From Victivallales bacterium (GTDB lineage Bacteria > Verrucomicrobiota > Lentisphaeria > Oligosphaerales > Oligosphaeraceae), in contig CAAGGB010000190.1 of the NCBI GenBank assembly GCA_900769285.1, positions 1 through 16,202 of the forward strand: DNA of 16,202 nt, written 5' to 3'. The notes below the pieces were generated by a model. The model saw nothing but the letters and a program-made list of their open reading frames with translations, had not been told where the DNA came from and made no database searches. Every line of letters begins with the position of its first letter. Position 1 is the stretch's first letter. Of this stretch, positions 1 through 8,101 are shown piece by piece. A program made the translations under genes and the position numbers.

Positions 1-523
1 CGTGGTTGACGGCGGTGATGAGCTTCTCGACGCGGAGGCTCTCCTGGGCGAAGCGTCCGTGGTTTTCGACCATGGTGCGGATGCCCTTGGTGGCGGCGTA
101 TTCGGTGATGGCGCGGCAGCCGGCGGCGAGCTTGGGCAGTGCGGCGTCGAAGGTTTTGGCGCCCTTCCAGTCCTGCGGGAATTTGCCGAAGGTGCAGTCG
201 TGGCGCATGCCGGGGCAGCCGAGGATTTCGGCGATGTCGACCTCGGCCTTGACGCGGGCGACTTCGGCGTCGAGGTCGCCGTTGCAGCCGGCCAGCATGT
301 CGGCGCCGATGGTGTAGTTCATGATGGGGAGTTCGCAGCGGTCCGCCTCCGCCTTCAGCTCGGCCGCGAATTCCGGCAGCGTCTTGCCCTCCGGCACGCT
401 GATGGTCGAGAACTCGATGCAGTCGAAGCCCATCTCCTTGGCCTTCGCGATGACCTCAATCTGCTGCATCTGCTTTGCGTTGACAAGACGGCTGAAACTG
501 TACGAGCTGACACCGATGAGCAT
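1..523 (-). CDS. Sugar-phosphate isomerase/epimerase, TIM-barrel (partial, C-terminus outside window)
   Basis: I translated the first 174 residues by hand on the minus strand; the frame stays open to base 1, so the C-terminus lies outside the window. The N-terminus MLIGVSSYSFSRL, the segment MGFDCIEFS and the segment RTMVENHG near residue 160 fit the xylose-isomerase-like TIM-barrel family (AP endonuclease 2 superfamily). In that family a glutamate at the VEN(H)G position usually binds a divalent metal. Members isomerise or epimerise sugars or sugar acids; the substrate here cannot be told. The start is supported by AAAGGA at 533-538 (minus strand), 9 nt upstream. It is the last visible gene of a leftward group, 59 nt after the lipoate ligase stop. 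The family call is fairly firm; a specific enzyme name would be guesswork. Confidence 0.85.
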   Translation of the reverse strand, partial: MLIGVSSYSFSRLVNAKQMQQIEVIAKAKEMGFDCIEFSTISVPEGKTLPEFAAELKAEADRCELPIMNYTIGADMLAGCNGDLDAEVARVKAEVDIAEILGCPGMRHDCTFGKFPQDWKGAKTFDAALPKLAAGCRAITEYAATKGIRTMVENHGRFAQESLRVEKLITAVNH

Positions 524-582
524 GGCGCGTGTTCCTTTCTGTTGCTTGGGAATGATGGATGGCGATGTCCCGAGGCGGCGCC

Positions 583-1485
583 TCAGGACTGGAGAATGGC
601 GTGGGTGGCCAGGCGCTCCAGCGGCTGGCCTGACAGGTCGGTCTGCGGCTCGCCGTCCAGCGTCGCCTGGACGATGGTTCCGTCTGCCACGGCGACCGCG
701 AAGACGCGGCCGTCCGTGAGCGTCTGACGGAGCGTGAAGGAGGCGGCGCCGCCGCCCGCGTGGGTCCACGACGGCGCGGCGAAGCGCTGCGCGTAGTCGG
801 CCAGCCGCGCGTCCTCCTCTGGGCAGACACGCTCCAGCGCAGCGGGTTCCCCCCAGCGTCGCGACGCCGCCGACAGCACCGCCGCCGACAGCGCCTCGAC
901 CGTCACGCCTGGCAGATGGTCGGCCAGTCGCGTGACCGGCATCCGGCGCGAGGCGACGCCGTGGCCCTCGACGCGGCGCGTCGGTGGCAGCCGCAGCGCC
1001 CGTTCGAGCGCCGGCAGCGCCGTGCGAACCAGCACGCATCCGTGCACGAGCGACGCGCCGCCGGACAGCGCGATGGCGGTTCCGCACAGCTTGCGGCCGC
1101 CCGTGAGCAGGCTGCCGTGGCTGTCCACCGCGAGGTCAGTGAGGCCGAGGCTGCGGAGCGCCTCGGCAAGCAGGTCGGTGAACGCCTGATGGCTGTGCTC
1201 GTGGCGCGGTCGGATGAGCGCGACATTGAGGTTGCCCTCGTCATGGTAGACCGTCCCGCCGCCGGACAGCCGCCGCATCAGCGTGATGCCCTCGCGGGCG
1301 CAGGCGCACGGGTCGCACTCCAGCCACAGATTCTGGTTCCGCCCGCACAGCACGGCGCGGGCGTTACGGTACAGCACCAGCGTCGGCTCCGTCACCGGCA
1401 ACCGGAACAGCCACTCCTCCAGCGAGGCGTGGGCGATGGGTGACGAGTCGGCCGACAGCAGAATGCGTAGACGCGCCGACGTCAT
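583..1485 (-). CDS. lplA: Lipoate-protein ligase A family protein
   Basis: Encodes 300 aa of the LplA/BirA-like fold. LplA activates lipoate with ATP and transfers it to the lysine of lipoyl domains in 2-oxoacid dehydrogenase or glycine-cleavage complexes; relatives act as octanoyltransferases. Visible motifs are RRLSGGGTVYHDEGNLN at residues 71-87 (the family's RRxSGGGxVxHDxGNxN) and GGRKLCGTA at 129-137. K132 sits where the lysine of E. coli LplA GRKxSGxA lies; the usual Ser is Cys134 here. HG at about residue 150 matches the conserved HGxLL segment. I chose ATG 1485 because it overlaps the upstream stop as ATGA, although the frame stays open 14 codons further. The overlap implies translational coupling to the unknown protein before it. 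A diverged paralogue with another acyl substrate is possible. Confidence 0.88.
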   Translation of the reverse strand: MTSARLRILLSADSSPIAHASLEEWLFRLPVTEPTLVLYRNARAVLCGRNQNLWLECDPCACAREGITLMRRLSGGGTVYHDEGNLNVALIRPRHEHSHQAFTDLLAEALRSLGLTDLAVDSHGSLLTGGRKLCGTAIALSGGASLVHGCVLVRTALPALERALRLPPTRRVEGHGVASRRMPVTRLADHLPGVTVEALSAAVLSAASRRWGEPAALERVCPEEDARLADYAQRFAAPSWTHAGGGAASFTLRQTLTDGRVFAVAVADGTIVQATLDGEPQTDLSGQPLERLATHAILQS

Positions 1486-2024
1486 GACGCGGACGGTTTG
1501 CCGGTCATGGTCGCCAGCATCTGCCAACTGAGCAGAATGTTCAGGATTTTCTCCTCCAAGGCCCGTCTGGCTTTCTTTTTTGCATCATAGCAATCGCTGA
1601 GGAGGACGAGCATCGAGAGATACTGATTCTTGAGCCGCTGGAGGACCATGTACTGGTCCTTATCCCATGTGAGCGTCAGCAATTCCTGCAGGGCGAGGTA
1701 GACATGGTGGAGAATCGGCAGATAGCAATCATCGTCGTAGTATTTCTCGTCGGTCAGGTCCGTGATCAGCTTAATGAAGAAGGAGAGGATGAGGTGGTCG
1801 TCGGGATTCTCCCTGACGATGCTGGGCAGAAACCCGGAGAGGAACTTCAGGGCTTCCACATCATGCCGGGTCAGCAGATACTTGCAGGCCTCTTTCTGCT
1901 GGTGTGCCATGAGCGAGACGATGCCTCGGGCGGCGACGTCATTCTCATAATCGATTTCGACGCCTTGGGGAATCGTCTCCGCACAGGCGCGAAGGAGGGC
2001 TTGCAGGTCTTCAAGAAAGCTCAT
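1482..2024 (-). CDS. Hypothetical alpha-helical protein, function unknown
   Basis: Encodes 180 aa beginning MSFLEDLQALLRAC. I do not recognise the family. The composition suggests an all-helical soluble protein: long amphipathic Leu-rich stretches, a YYDDDCY acidic patch near the middle and a basic segment DAKKKARRALEEK near the C-terminus. There is no signal peptide or membrane segment. The frame is open 60 codons further upstream, but that extension is Pro/Arg-rich, runs across the likely promoter at 2105-2134 and looks non-coding, so ATG 2024 is preferred; no strong Shine-Dalgarno precedes it. It is first in the leftward operon and its stop overlaps the lplA start (ATGA). That tight coupling hints at a linked role, for example a partner in lipoyl metabolism, but this is only inference. 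Confidence 0.7.
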   Translation of the reverse strand: MSFLEDLQALLRACAETIPQGVEIDYENDVAARGIVSLMAHQQKEACKYLLTRHDVEALKFLSGFLPSIVRENPDDHLILSFFIKLITDLTDEKYYDDDCYLPILHHVYLALQELLTLTWDKDQYMVLQRLKNQYLSMLVLLSDCYDAKKKARRALEEKILNILLSWQMLATMTGKPSAS

Positions 2025-2084
2025 GGCGGTGGTGATTGGGGTCAATTGGGGTGGGAGGGCGCCCGTCCGGAACTGACGGAAAGG

Positions 2085-2112
2085 GCGACAACGGCTGATG
2101 TCATAGTATAAT
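2085..2112 (+). promoter_or_regulatory. Candidate promoter for the rightward DUF4175-like gene, overlapping the leftward one
   Basis: On the plus strand GCGACA (2085-2090), 16 bp and a perfect TATAAT (2107-2112) stand upstream of the ATG at 2255. The -10 shares bases with the -10 of the opposite promoter, so the two could not easily be occupied at once. The -35 is weak (4 of 6), so confidence is moderate. Confidence 0.4.
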
Positions 2113-2134
2113 GCGTAAGGGGCAGGGCTGTCAA
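2105..2134 (-). promoter_or_regulatory. Sigma70-type promoter for the leftward hypothetical-lplA-isomerase operon
   Basis: Read on the minus strand, TTGACA (2134-2129) is followed after 18 bp by TATACT (2110-2105). The -35 is a full consensus match and the -10 matches at 5 of 6 positions. It lies about 80 nt upstream of the ATG at 2024. No transcription start is known; this is a sequence match only. Confidence 0.6.
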
Positions 2135-2254
2135 ATGTCCGCGCCGTGCGATTTCGGGAGGGGGAAAGGGGGAGTATATTATGGCATGGGTGCCGGTCGG
2201 GCACGATTCAGGGGGCGAGGAGCGTCGGAGCAGGTGGAGACAGAGGGTGGCGGC

Positions 2255-5200
2255 ATGCTGTGGTCGTGGTTCAATGGATTGGGGCGTCGGTTGCGTCGGC
2301 GGCGCCTGACGGAGCTGACGCTGGTGCTTCTGGCGGCGTGTCTGCTGGTGGTGGCGTGCCTGGCGGTCTGGGACGCACGGGTGGAGCCATTGCGCGAGCG
2401 GACAGCCGGTGCGCTGACGCTGGCCGCCGTGGCGCTGGCCGCGCTCGCCGGGCTGGCAGTCGCGGTGCGCGTCTGGCGTCGCGACCGCACCGATGCGCTC
2501 GTGCGCTGGCTGGACCGTCGCTTCCCCGAATTCGGCAATGGCCTCGACAGCGCCCGCGAGGTGCTGCAGCGAGGCGACCCGAACGCGGTCGAGGCGCTGC
2601 TCGTCTCGCGCATGGAGCGTGCGGTCGCCGACCGTGACGCCGACCTCACGCGGGCGGTCCTGCGGCGCGTCCCGCTGTGGCGCGCCGCCGTCCTGGCGCT
2701 GGTCGTCTGCGTCTGCGTCGCCGTGGTGGCCGTCTTTCCCCGCGCGGTCGCAAAGGCGCAGTTCTGGCTTCGCGGCGACGCCGACGGTCTCGTCCTGACG
2801 ATCTCCCAGCCGGACGGGCTGTTTGTCCGCGGCTCCGACGTCGCCCTCACGGCCGACGTTCGCCGCTGGGAGCGCGACCGCGCCGTCATCGAGCTGCAAC
2901 TGGACGGCCAGGCCGCCGTCGAGACCTACGACCTCCATCCCGTCGCGGACGCCGAGGGCGCGTTTTCCTTCACGCTGTTCGATGTCCAGCGCGGCGGTCG
3001 GCTGCGCGTGACGACGCCCTCCCTCGACAGCGGCTGGCGTCGCTTTGCCGTCTATGAGCGTCCGCAGGTATCCGAGGTGCGCCTGACGCTGACGCCGCCG
3101 TCCTACACGGGTGAGACGGAGCGTGAGCTGGAGTCTCTCGAGCCGTTCGGTGCCGTGGCCGGCACGCGGATGCGGCTGTCGTTGCGACTGACGGATGGCG
3201 CGTCGCCGAGCCTGGTGCTCAATGGCGAGCGGACGCCGCTCCGTCCGGCGGGCGAGGCGAATCGCTGGCAGATGGAGCGGACGCTGACGGTCTCCGGGCC
3301 ACTCGTCCTGGAGGCGCGGGATGCGGCTGGCCGCACCTGCGTGGTGGCGGAGCTGGAGGTCTCGGTGACGCCTGATTTGCCGCCGATGATTGAGCGTCGC
3401 GAGCCGTCGGGCGACGCCCGTGTCGAGGAGGGCTCGGGACTGCGGCTGTCGGCCGTGGCGACGGATGACTATGGGCTGACGTCGTTCCGGTTCGAGTATC
3501 ATCGGCTGTCGGGTCAGGAGCATGGTCGCGAGCTGCTGACGGACGGCAGGCAGGTGCGCGAGGCCGAATGGTCGGACGAGTGGAGGGTGTCCGAGGCGGG
3601 CCTGGAGGTCGGTGACGTGGTGACGTGCCGTTTCGTCGCCACCGACTGCCGCGAGCCGAACCGGCAGTCGTCGCGCAGCGAGGTCTTCTTCGTCACGGTG
3701 ATGCCCCGTCGGCCGGACCAGGACAAGGCTGCGGACGGTCAGCAGCAACAACAGGAGGAGCGCGTCGACGTGAACGACCTCGTGCTGGAGTCGAAGCGGC
3801 TGCTGCGCCAGACCTGGGAGTTGCTCGACTACGACGAGCCGCCCTCGCGCGAGGTGCATGAGACGGCCGCCGCACTCGGCGACCTGCGGATTGAGGTCCA
3901 GCGCCGCGAGCAGGTCTTCCGCGAGAAGGGCAAGGTCCCACAGTTGCCCGAGCCGCTGCGGACGCTGTTCGCCACCGCCGTCGCCGCACTCGAACGCGCC
4001 GAGCCGCTCATGACGCCCGCCTCGATGCGGCAGAGCCTCCAGCAGCAGGAACTCGCACTCGCCGCACTCGTCAAGCTCGAAAGCGAACTCCTCAAGAACC
4101 AGCAGCAGAGCCAGGCCGCCAGCGGCAAGCAACAGCAGAAGCAAGAGCAGCAGGGACAGGGACAGCAGGACGGCGAACAGCAGCAGGGCGAGGGCGACGA
4201 GTCCGACGAACAGCTCCTCACCACGCTGACCAAAGCCCTCGAGAAGCTCCGCGCCGTCGAGCGCAGCCAGACCGCACTCGGACGACGACTCGAGCGCGGC
4301 GACGAGCGCAGCGCACTCGAACGCGCCCAGCAGGGCCTTCGGCGAGACGCCGGCGAGGTCGCCCAGACGCTCGTCAGGCACGAGCAGGCCGATGGCGCAC
4401 GGCAGCTCGTCGAGCAGGCGCGGCAGGAGATGGGCGGCGTCCTCGCCGGCCTCCGCAACGGCGAGTCGCAGGTCAGCGTCATCCGCTCGGCCCGTGCTGT
4501 CGAGCGGCTCCAGGCCGCCTGCGCCGCGCTGGACGCGCTGCTGCGGCAAATCGGCGCCCAACAGGTCGAGGCGCTCGCCAAACAGGCACACGCACTCGCA
4601 CAGCGACAGCAGCAGGCCGCCGGACAGTCCCGCGACCTCGAAACTCAAAAACAGCGCGGACAGAATGTCCAGGACGCGCGCCAACAGGCGCAACAACAGC
4701 AGTCGCAGCTCGCCGCCGACACCGAAAAGCTGCGGCAGCGACTCCAGAAGCGCGCCGAGACGCTCCGCGCCATGTGGCCCGACACCGCCGCCGCACTCGA
4801 CGACACCGCCAACGCCTTCCTCACCCACGACATCGCCGGACATCAGCGCAAGGCCGGCAACGCCCTCCTCTACCGACGCTTCGAGCGCGCCGCCGCCGAG
4901 CAGTCACAGGCCTCGCAGAGCCTGTCCCAGGTCGCCTCGGACTTGAGCCGGACGGCCGCCACCATGCCGACCTTCAGCCTGGAGGAGCTGAAGCAGCGTA
5001 TCCGCGAGCTCCAGCAGGCGACCCAGGAGATGGAACAGGCGCAGAACGCCGCCGACACGAACGCCGCGACGTCCGAGCAGGGCGCTGACGCAGCGTCGTC
5101 GCGGGAGTCGTCATCGTCACAGCGTCGGCTGGAGTCGGCACGCCGTCAGGCCGGCGAGACGACGAGCCGCCTGGGCGAGATGCTCCATGACGCGCGGCTG

Positions 5201-5425
5201 CAGCAGTTGGGCGGCGAGCTGTCCGCGGAGCGGGGCGAGGGCGATGCCGAGCATCCTGGCCAGGCGTCCCTGGACGAGGCACGACAGGCTCTCCGGCTGG
5301 CCGTCGAGCATCTTCAGCGTCTGGAGCGGCAGCATCCTGGCGCCTTGCTCAAGGCCGGTCGCCTCATTCCGCCCGAACGTTACCGCCGCTCCGTCGAGGA
5401 GTACTTCCGGCGACTGGCGAAGTAG
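2255..5425 (+). CDS. Large membrane-anchored coiled-coil protein, DUF4175-like
   Basis: Encodes 1056 aa. Three hydrophobic segments sit at about residues 20-39, 54-74 and 142-161. Then follows a roughly 350-residue beta-rich part with Ig-like features, including ATDDYGL at 402-408 after a DLPP segment. The rest is mainly helical, coiled-coil and Gln/Glu/Arg-rich, with a nearly pure Gln/Gly/Glu stretch at about 614-647. The C-terminus PPERYRRSVEEYFRRL resembles the end of large DUF4175-type proteins I know from Planctomycetes and relatives, often near MoxR/DUF58/von Willebrand gene sets; those genes are not in this window. It probably is an envelope or periplasmic scaffold; no catalytic motif is visible. 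ATG 2255 is chosen because the membrane segments follow directly; the frame is open to 2111, but that part is low in sense. The name is a family-level guess. Confidence 0.75.
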   Translation: MLWSWFNGLGRRLRRRRLTELTLVLLAACLLVVACLAVWDARVEPLRERTAGALTLAAVALAALAGLAVAVRVWRRDRTDALVRWLDRRFPEFGNGLDSAREVLQRGDPNAVEALLVSRMERAVADRDADLTRAVLRRVPLWRAAVLALVVCVCVAVVAVFPRAVAKAQFWLRGDADGLVLTISQPDGLFVRGSDVALTADVRRWERDRAVIELQLDGQAAVETYDLHPVADAEGAFSFTLFDVQRGGRLRVTTPSLDSGWRRFAVYERPQVSEVRLTLTPPSYTGETERELESLEPFGAVAGTRMRLSLRLTDGASPSLVLNGERTPLRPAGEANRWQMERTLTVSGPLVLEARDAAGRTCVVAELEVSVTPDLPPMIERREPSGDARVEEGSGLRLSAVATDDYGLTSFRFEYHRLSGQEHGRELLTDGRQVREAEWSDEWRVSEAGLEVGDVVTCRFVATDCREPNRQSSRSEVFFVTVMPRRPDQDKAADGQQQQQEERVDVNDLVLESKRLLRQTWELLDYDEPPSREVHETAAALGDLRIEVQRREQVFREKGKVPQLPEPLRTLFATAVAALERAEPLMTPASMRQSLQQQELALAALVKLESELLKNQQQSQAASGKQQQKQEQQGQGQQDGEQQQGEGDESDEQLLTTLTKALEKLRAVERSQTALGRRLERGDERSALERAQQGLRRDAGEVAQTLVRHEQADGARQLVEQARQEMGGVLAGLRNGESQVSVIRSARAVERLQAACAALDALLRQIGAQQVEALAKQAHALAQRQQQAAGQSRDLETQKQRGQNVQDARQQAQQQQSQLAADTEKLRQRLQKRAETLRAMWPDTAAALDDTANAFLTHDIAGHQRKAGNALLYRRFERAAAEQSQASQSLSQVASDLSRTAATMPTFSLEELKQRIRELQQATQEMEQAQNAADTNAATSEQGADAASSRESSSSQRRLESARRQAGETTSRLGEMLHDARLQQLGGELSAERGEGDAEHPGQASLDEARQALRLAVEHLQRLERQHPGALLKAGRLIPPERYRRSVEEYFRRLAK

Positions 5426-5457
5426 GCATGAAAAGAAGAAGTTGGTCATGATGCGCT

Positions 5458-6783
5458 ATGAACATCCTGCAGATCAGCACGGCCGATAGGGGCGGAGGAG
5501 CCGAGGGCTCGGCCTGGAACCTCCATCAGCACTATCTGAAGCTCGGACATCAGGCCTGGCTCGCCGTCGGACAGAAATTCTCGCGGGACGCCAGCGTCGT
5601 CGAAATTCCGCGTGACCTTCATGGGCCGCTGGCGCCGCTGGCGCAGAGGCTGCGGCCGTATGCGCGGCGGCTGCGCGGCGTGCCGTCCGTCATCCGTGCG
5701 CTGGAGCGGCTGTCGTCGTGGTCGCGGCTGAGGCAGTACTGGGCGGGGCTGGACGAGGCGGTGTCGCCGTCGGGCTGTCGTGGGCTGGTGGCGATGCTGC
5801 CGTCGCGGCCCGCGGTCATCCATTGCCACAATCTGCATGGCTGGTATTTCGACCTGGACGCGCTGGTGTCGCTGTCACGGCAGGCACCCGTCATCCTCAA
5901 TCTGCGCGACACGTGGGCCCTCACCGGACATTGCGCCTATTTTCTCGACTGTGAGCGATGGCGGCACGGTTGCGGAGACTGTCCGCGGCTCGGTGCCTAT
6001 CCGCGCTGTCGCCGCGACCGCACCCGCGACAATCTCGCCCATAAGGCGGACGTCTTTCGGCAGTCCGTCGCGCGGCTGGTCGTGCCGTCGACATGGCTGG
6101 CGGACTGCGTGCGGCAATCGGCGCTGTCGGAACTGCCCTGCACCGTCATTCCCAACGGCATCGAGACAGGTGTCTTTCGGGTGACGGATGGAGCGGCGGC
6201 GGCGCGTCAGCGGCTGGGGCTGCCGCCGACGGCGCCCGTCGTGCTGTTCGCGGCGGCGCCGCGGGCCAGCGTCTTCAAGGACTACGAGACGCTGTGGGAG
6301 GCGTCGGCGCGGCTGCTGGCAACGCGGTCAGACGCGCAGGTGTGCTGCCTGGGCATTGGGCGTCCGCCGCGACTGCGATTGCCCAAGGAGGGTCGTCTGC
6401 GCTGTCTGCCGTTCGTCTCGGAGCGCGAGACGCTGGCGGACTACTACCGCGCGGCCGATGTGTTCTGGCACGCGGCCAACGCGGAGGCGTTCGGCAAGAC
6501 CGTCGCCGAAGCCATGGCCTGCGGAACGCCCGTCATCGCCACGCCCGTCGGCGGCATCACAGATCAGCTCCGAGAGGGCGAGAATGGCTTCGCCGCGACG
6601 CCCCATGACCCCGATTCGTTCGTCAGGCGGACACTGGAGCTGCTGGCGTTGCCGCCGGAGGCGCGCCAGCGGCTTCGGCGTGGGGCGGCCCACATGGGGC
6701 AGAGCTTTTCGCTGGAACGTCAGGCCGAGAGCTTCCTCAAACTGTATGAGGAACTCTTGGAGTCCACAAAAGACACAAAATAA
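5458..6783 (+). CDS. Glycosyltransferase family 4 protein
   Basis: Encodes 441 aa with a GT-B fold. The N-terminus MNILQISTADRGGGAEGSA is the usual GT4 acceptor-side start with the Gly-rich loop. The Cys-rich segment LDCERWRHGCGDCPRLGAYP (about 163-182) resembles the CGxCP segment of WcaC/WbuB-like enzymes of polysaccharide synthesis. VIPNGIE opens the nucleotide-sugar half, and the EX7E motif is E343 to E351 within EAFGKTVAE, followed by GTPVIATPVGG. Such enzymes move a sugar from an NDP-sugar to a glycan or lipid-linked acceptor at the cytoplasmic membrane; donor and acceptor cannot be told. It follows the DUF4175-like gene by 32 nt, so they may be co-transcribed. The last residues (ESTKDTK) and the TAA stop lie inside the first copy of a 35-bp tandem repeat, so the natural C-terminus may have been replaced. 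Confidence 0.9.
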   Translation: MNILQISTADRGGGAEGSAWNLHQHYLKLGHQAWLAVGQKFSRDASVVEIPRDLHGPLAPLAQRLRPYARRLRGVPSVIRALERLSSWSRLRQYWAGLDEAVSPSGCRGLVAMLPSRPAVIHCHNLHGWYFDLDALVSLSRQAPVILNLRDTWALTGHCAYFLDCERWRHGCGDCPRLGAYPRCRRDRTRDNLAHKADVFRQSVARLVVPSTWLADCVRQSALSELPCTVIPNGIETGVFRVTDGAAAARQRLGLPPTAPVVLFAAAPRASVFKDYETLWEASARLLATRSDAQVCCLGIGRPPRLRLPKEGRLRCLPFVSERETLADYYRAADVFWHAANAEAFGKTVAEAMACGTPVIATPVGGITDQLREGENGFAATPHDPDSFVRRTLELLALPPEARQRLRRGAAHMGQSFSLERQAESFLKLYEELLESTKDTK

Positions 6784-6864
6784 ACAAAAAAGAAGAGTCC
6801 ACAAAAGACACGAAATAAACAAAAAAGAAGAGTCCGCAAAAGACACGAAATAAACAAAAAAGAA
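6760..6864. repeat. 35-bp A-rich direct tandem repeat, three copies
   Basis: Three head-to-tail units: 6760-6794, 6795-6829 and 6830-6864. Each starts GAGTCC and ends in AACAAAAAAGAA. Copies 1 and 2 differ at one base (A/G in CACAAAA versus CACGAAA), and copies 2 and 3 at one base (CCACAAA versus CCGCAAA). Each unit itself contains 9-bp steps (CACAAAAGA, CACGAAATA, AACAAAAAA) akin to the nonamers at 6896-6949. The first copy contains the stop codon of the glycosyltransferase. Confidence 0.95.
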
Positions 6865-6890
6865 TTAGGCTGTTCGCGGAGGAAGCCTAA
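6865..6890 (-). terminator. Terminator-like hairpin, best read on the minus strand
   Basis: Arms TTAGGCT (6865-6871) and AGCCTAA (6884-6890) are a perfect 7-bp inverted repeat with a 12-nt loop. Read leftward it is followed by TTCTTTTTTG, a typical U-tract supplied by the 35-bp repeat. Read rightward only CTTTTC follows, so it may also weakly stop transcription from the glycosyltransferase. Confidence 0.5.
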
Positions 6891-6895
6891 CTTTT

Positions 6896-6949
6896 CACAA
6901 AAGGCACAAAACACACAAAATACGCAAAAGGCACAGAAGGCACAAAAGC
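6896..6949. repeat. Degenerate 9-bp tandem repeat, six units, consensus CACAAAAGG
   Basis: Six consecutive nonamers: CACAAAAGG, CACAAAACA, CACAAAATA, CGCAAAAGG, CACAGAAGG and CACAAAAGC. On the minus strand they translate as a Cys-Ala/Val-Phe run, which produces spurious reading frames there. Confidence 0.85.
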
Positions 6950-6966
6950 GGTATGTCTGGAAACAA

Positions 6967-7004
6967 GCCGTCCCCGGCAGCGCGGAGAAGCTGTCGGGGA
7001 CGGC
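6967..7004 (-). terminator. Intrinsic terminator of the glnS-MBL-trpS operon
   Basis: Arms 6967-6980 and 6991-7004 pair over 14 bp (13 Watson-Crick pairs plus one G-U or mismatch depending on strand) around a 10-nt loop. Read leftward the stem GCCGTCCCCG... is followed by TTGTTTCC. It begins 37 nt past the trpS stop at 7042, which is the expected place. Confidence 0.7.
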
Positions 7005-7041
7005 TGGGTGTAGGTAGGTGTGTGGCCTGGCGTTGCGGGCG

Positions 7042-8019
7042 TTAGAGTCCGACGGCGGCGCGGACTTGGGAGAGCGTGTCCATGGCGACTTTGCGGGCCT
7101 TTTCGGCGCCGGCCTGGAGGGCGTCCTCGACGCGTTCGGGATGGGCCATGAGCTCCTTGCGGCGTTCGCGCATCTCCTTGAAGTACTCGATGTACTTGTC
7201 GTAGAGGGCGACCTTGGCGTGGCCATAGCCGAACTCGGGGTTCTCGAGGTAGTTGTGGCGCATCAGGGCGAGTTCGTCTGGGGTGGCCATGAGCTTGTAG
7301 AGGCCGTAGACGGAGCAGGCGTCGGGGTTCATGGGCTCGCCCATGGGGGTGCAGTCGGTCTTGATGCTCATGAACTTCTTGCGGATGGCCTTGCCCTCGC
7401 CGAAGAGCTCGATGACGTTGTTGTAGGACTTGGACATCTTCTGTCCGTCAAGGCCGGGGATGATGGCGACCTCGTCGGGGATGTAGGCGTCGGGGACGAC
7501 GAGGATGTCGCCGAAGTGGTTGTTGAAGCGGATGGCGAGGTCGCGGGTGACTTCGAGGTGCTGCTTCTGGTCTTTGCCGACGGGGACGAGGTCGCTCTTG
7601 TAGAGGAGGATGTCGGCGGCCATGAGTGCGGGATAGGCGAAGAGTCCGTGGTTGGCCTCGAGGCCGTGGGCGATTTTGTCCTTGTAGGAGTGGCAGCGTT
7701 CGAGGAGTCCCATGGGGCAGATGCAGGAGAGAATCCAGGCGAGTTCCTGGACTTCGGGGATGTCGGACTGGCGGAAGAAGATGGCGCGTTCGGGGTCGAG
7801 TCCGGCGGCGAGGAAGTCGGTGGCGACCTGGAAGGTTCGTGCGCGGAGGTCCTCGGGCGCGGGCAGGGAGGTCATGGCGTGGTAGTTGGCGATGAACATG
7901 AAGACGTCATTGTCGCCCTCCTGGAGGGCGATGGTGGGTCTCATGGCGCCGAAGTAGTTGCCGATATGGAGGGTTCCGGAGGGCTGGAGTCCGGTGAGGA
8001 TGCGTTTCTTGGCGGTCAT
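7042..8019 (-). CDS. trpS: Tryptophanyl-tRNA synthetase
   Basis: Encodes 325 aa, normal for bacterial TrpRS (about 330). This class I enzyme attaches tryptophan to tRNA-Trp in the cytosol. Visible features are GLQPSGTLHIGNY at residues 10-22, which holds the HIGN form of the HIGH motif, the segment ILLYKSDLVPVGKDQKQHLE typical of TrpRS, and KMSKS at 194-198. The C-terminal half ends in a long helical stretch. ATG 8019 gives MTAKKRILTGLQ, the usual TrpRS N-terminus; the open frame upstream is Pro/Ser-rich shadow sequence of the MBL gene. No clear Shine-Dalgarno is seen. It is the last gene of the glnS-MBL-trpS group, 82 nt after the MBL stop, with a strong terminator 37 nt downstream. Identification is firm. 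Confidence 0.97.
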   Translation of the reverse strand: MTAKKRILTGLQPSGTLHIGNYFGAMRPTIALQEGDNDVFMFIANYHAMTSLPAPEDLRARTFQVATDFLAAGLDPERAIFFRQSDIPEVQELAWILSCICPMGLLERCHSYKDKIAHGLEANHGLFAYPALMAADILLYKSDLVPVGKDQKQHLEVTRDLAIRFNNHFGDILVVPDAYIPDEVAIIPGLDGQKMSKSYNNVIELFGEGKAIRKKFMSIKTDCTPMGEPMNPDACSVYGLYKLMATPDELALMRHNYLENPEFGYGHAKVALYDKYIEYFKEMRERRKELMAHPERVEDALQAGAEKARKVAMDTLSQVRAAVGL

Positions 8020-8101
8020 GGCTGTGGCTCGTGTGGGTGGTGGAACTGCGTGGGCGCGGCGCGGCGTCCGTCCCCGTCGCGCCGTGGGAGGTCCGGGTCG
8101 G

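Noticed and set aside
2042..4843. Open frame of 933 codons on the minus strand opposite the DUF4175-like gene
   Set aside because: Its product is Leu/Arg/Gln-rich with no family motif, and its length follows from the high GC and codon bias of the plus-strand gene, which has clear membrane and coiled-coil features.
6328..7226. Minus-strand frames with Cys-Ala-Phe and Phe-Val-Ser-Phe runs
   Set aside because: They are translations of the A-rich 9-bp and 35-bp repeats joined to shadows of the glycosyltransferase and trpS.
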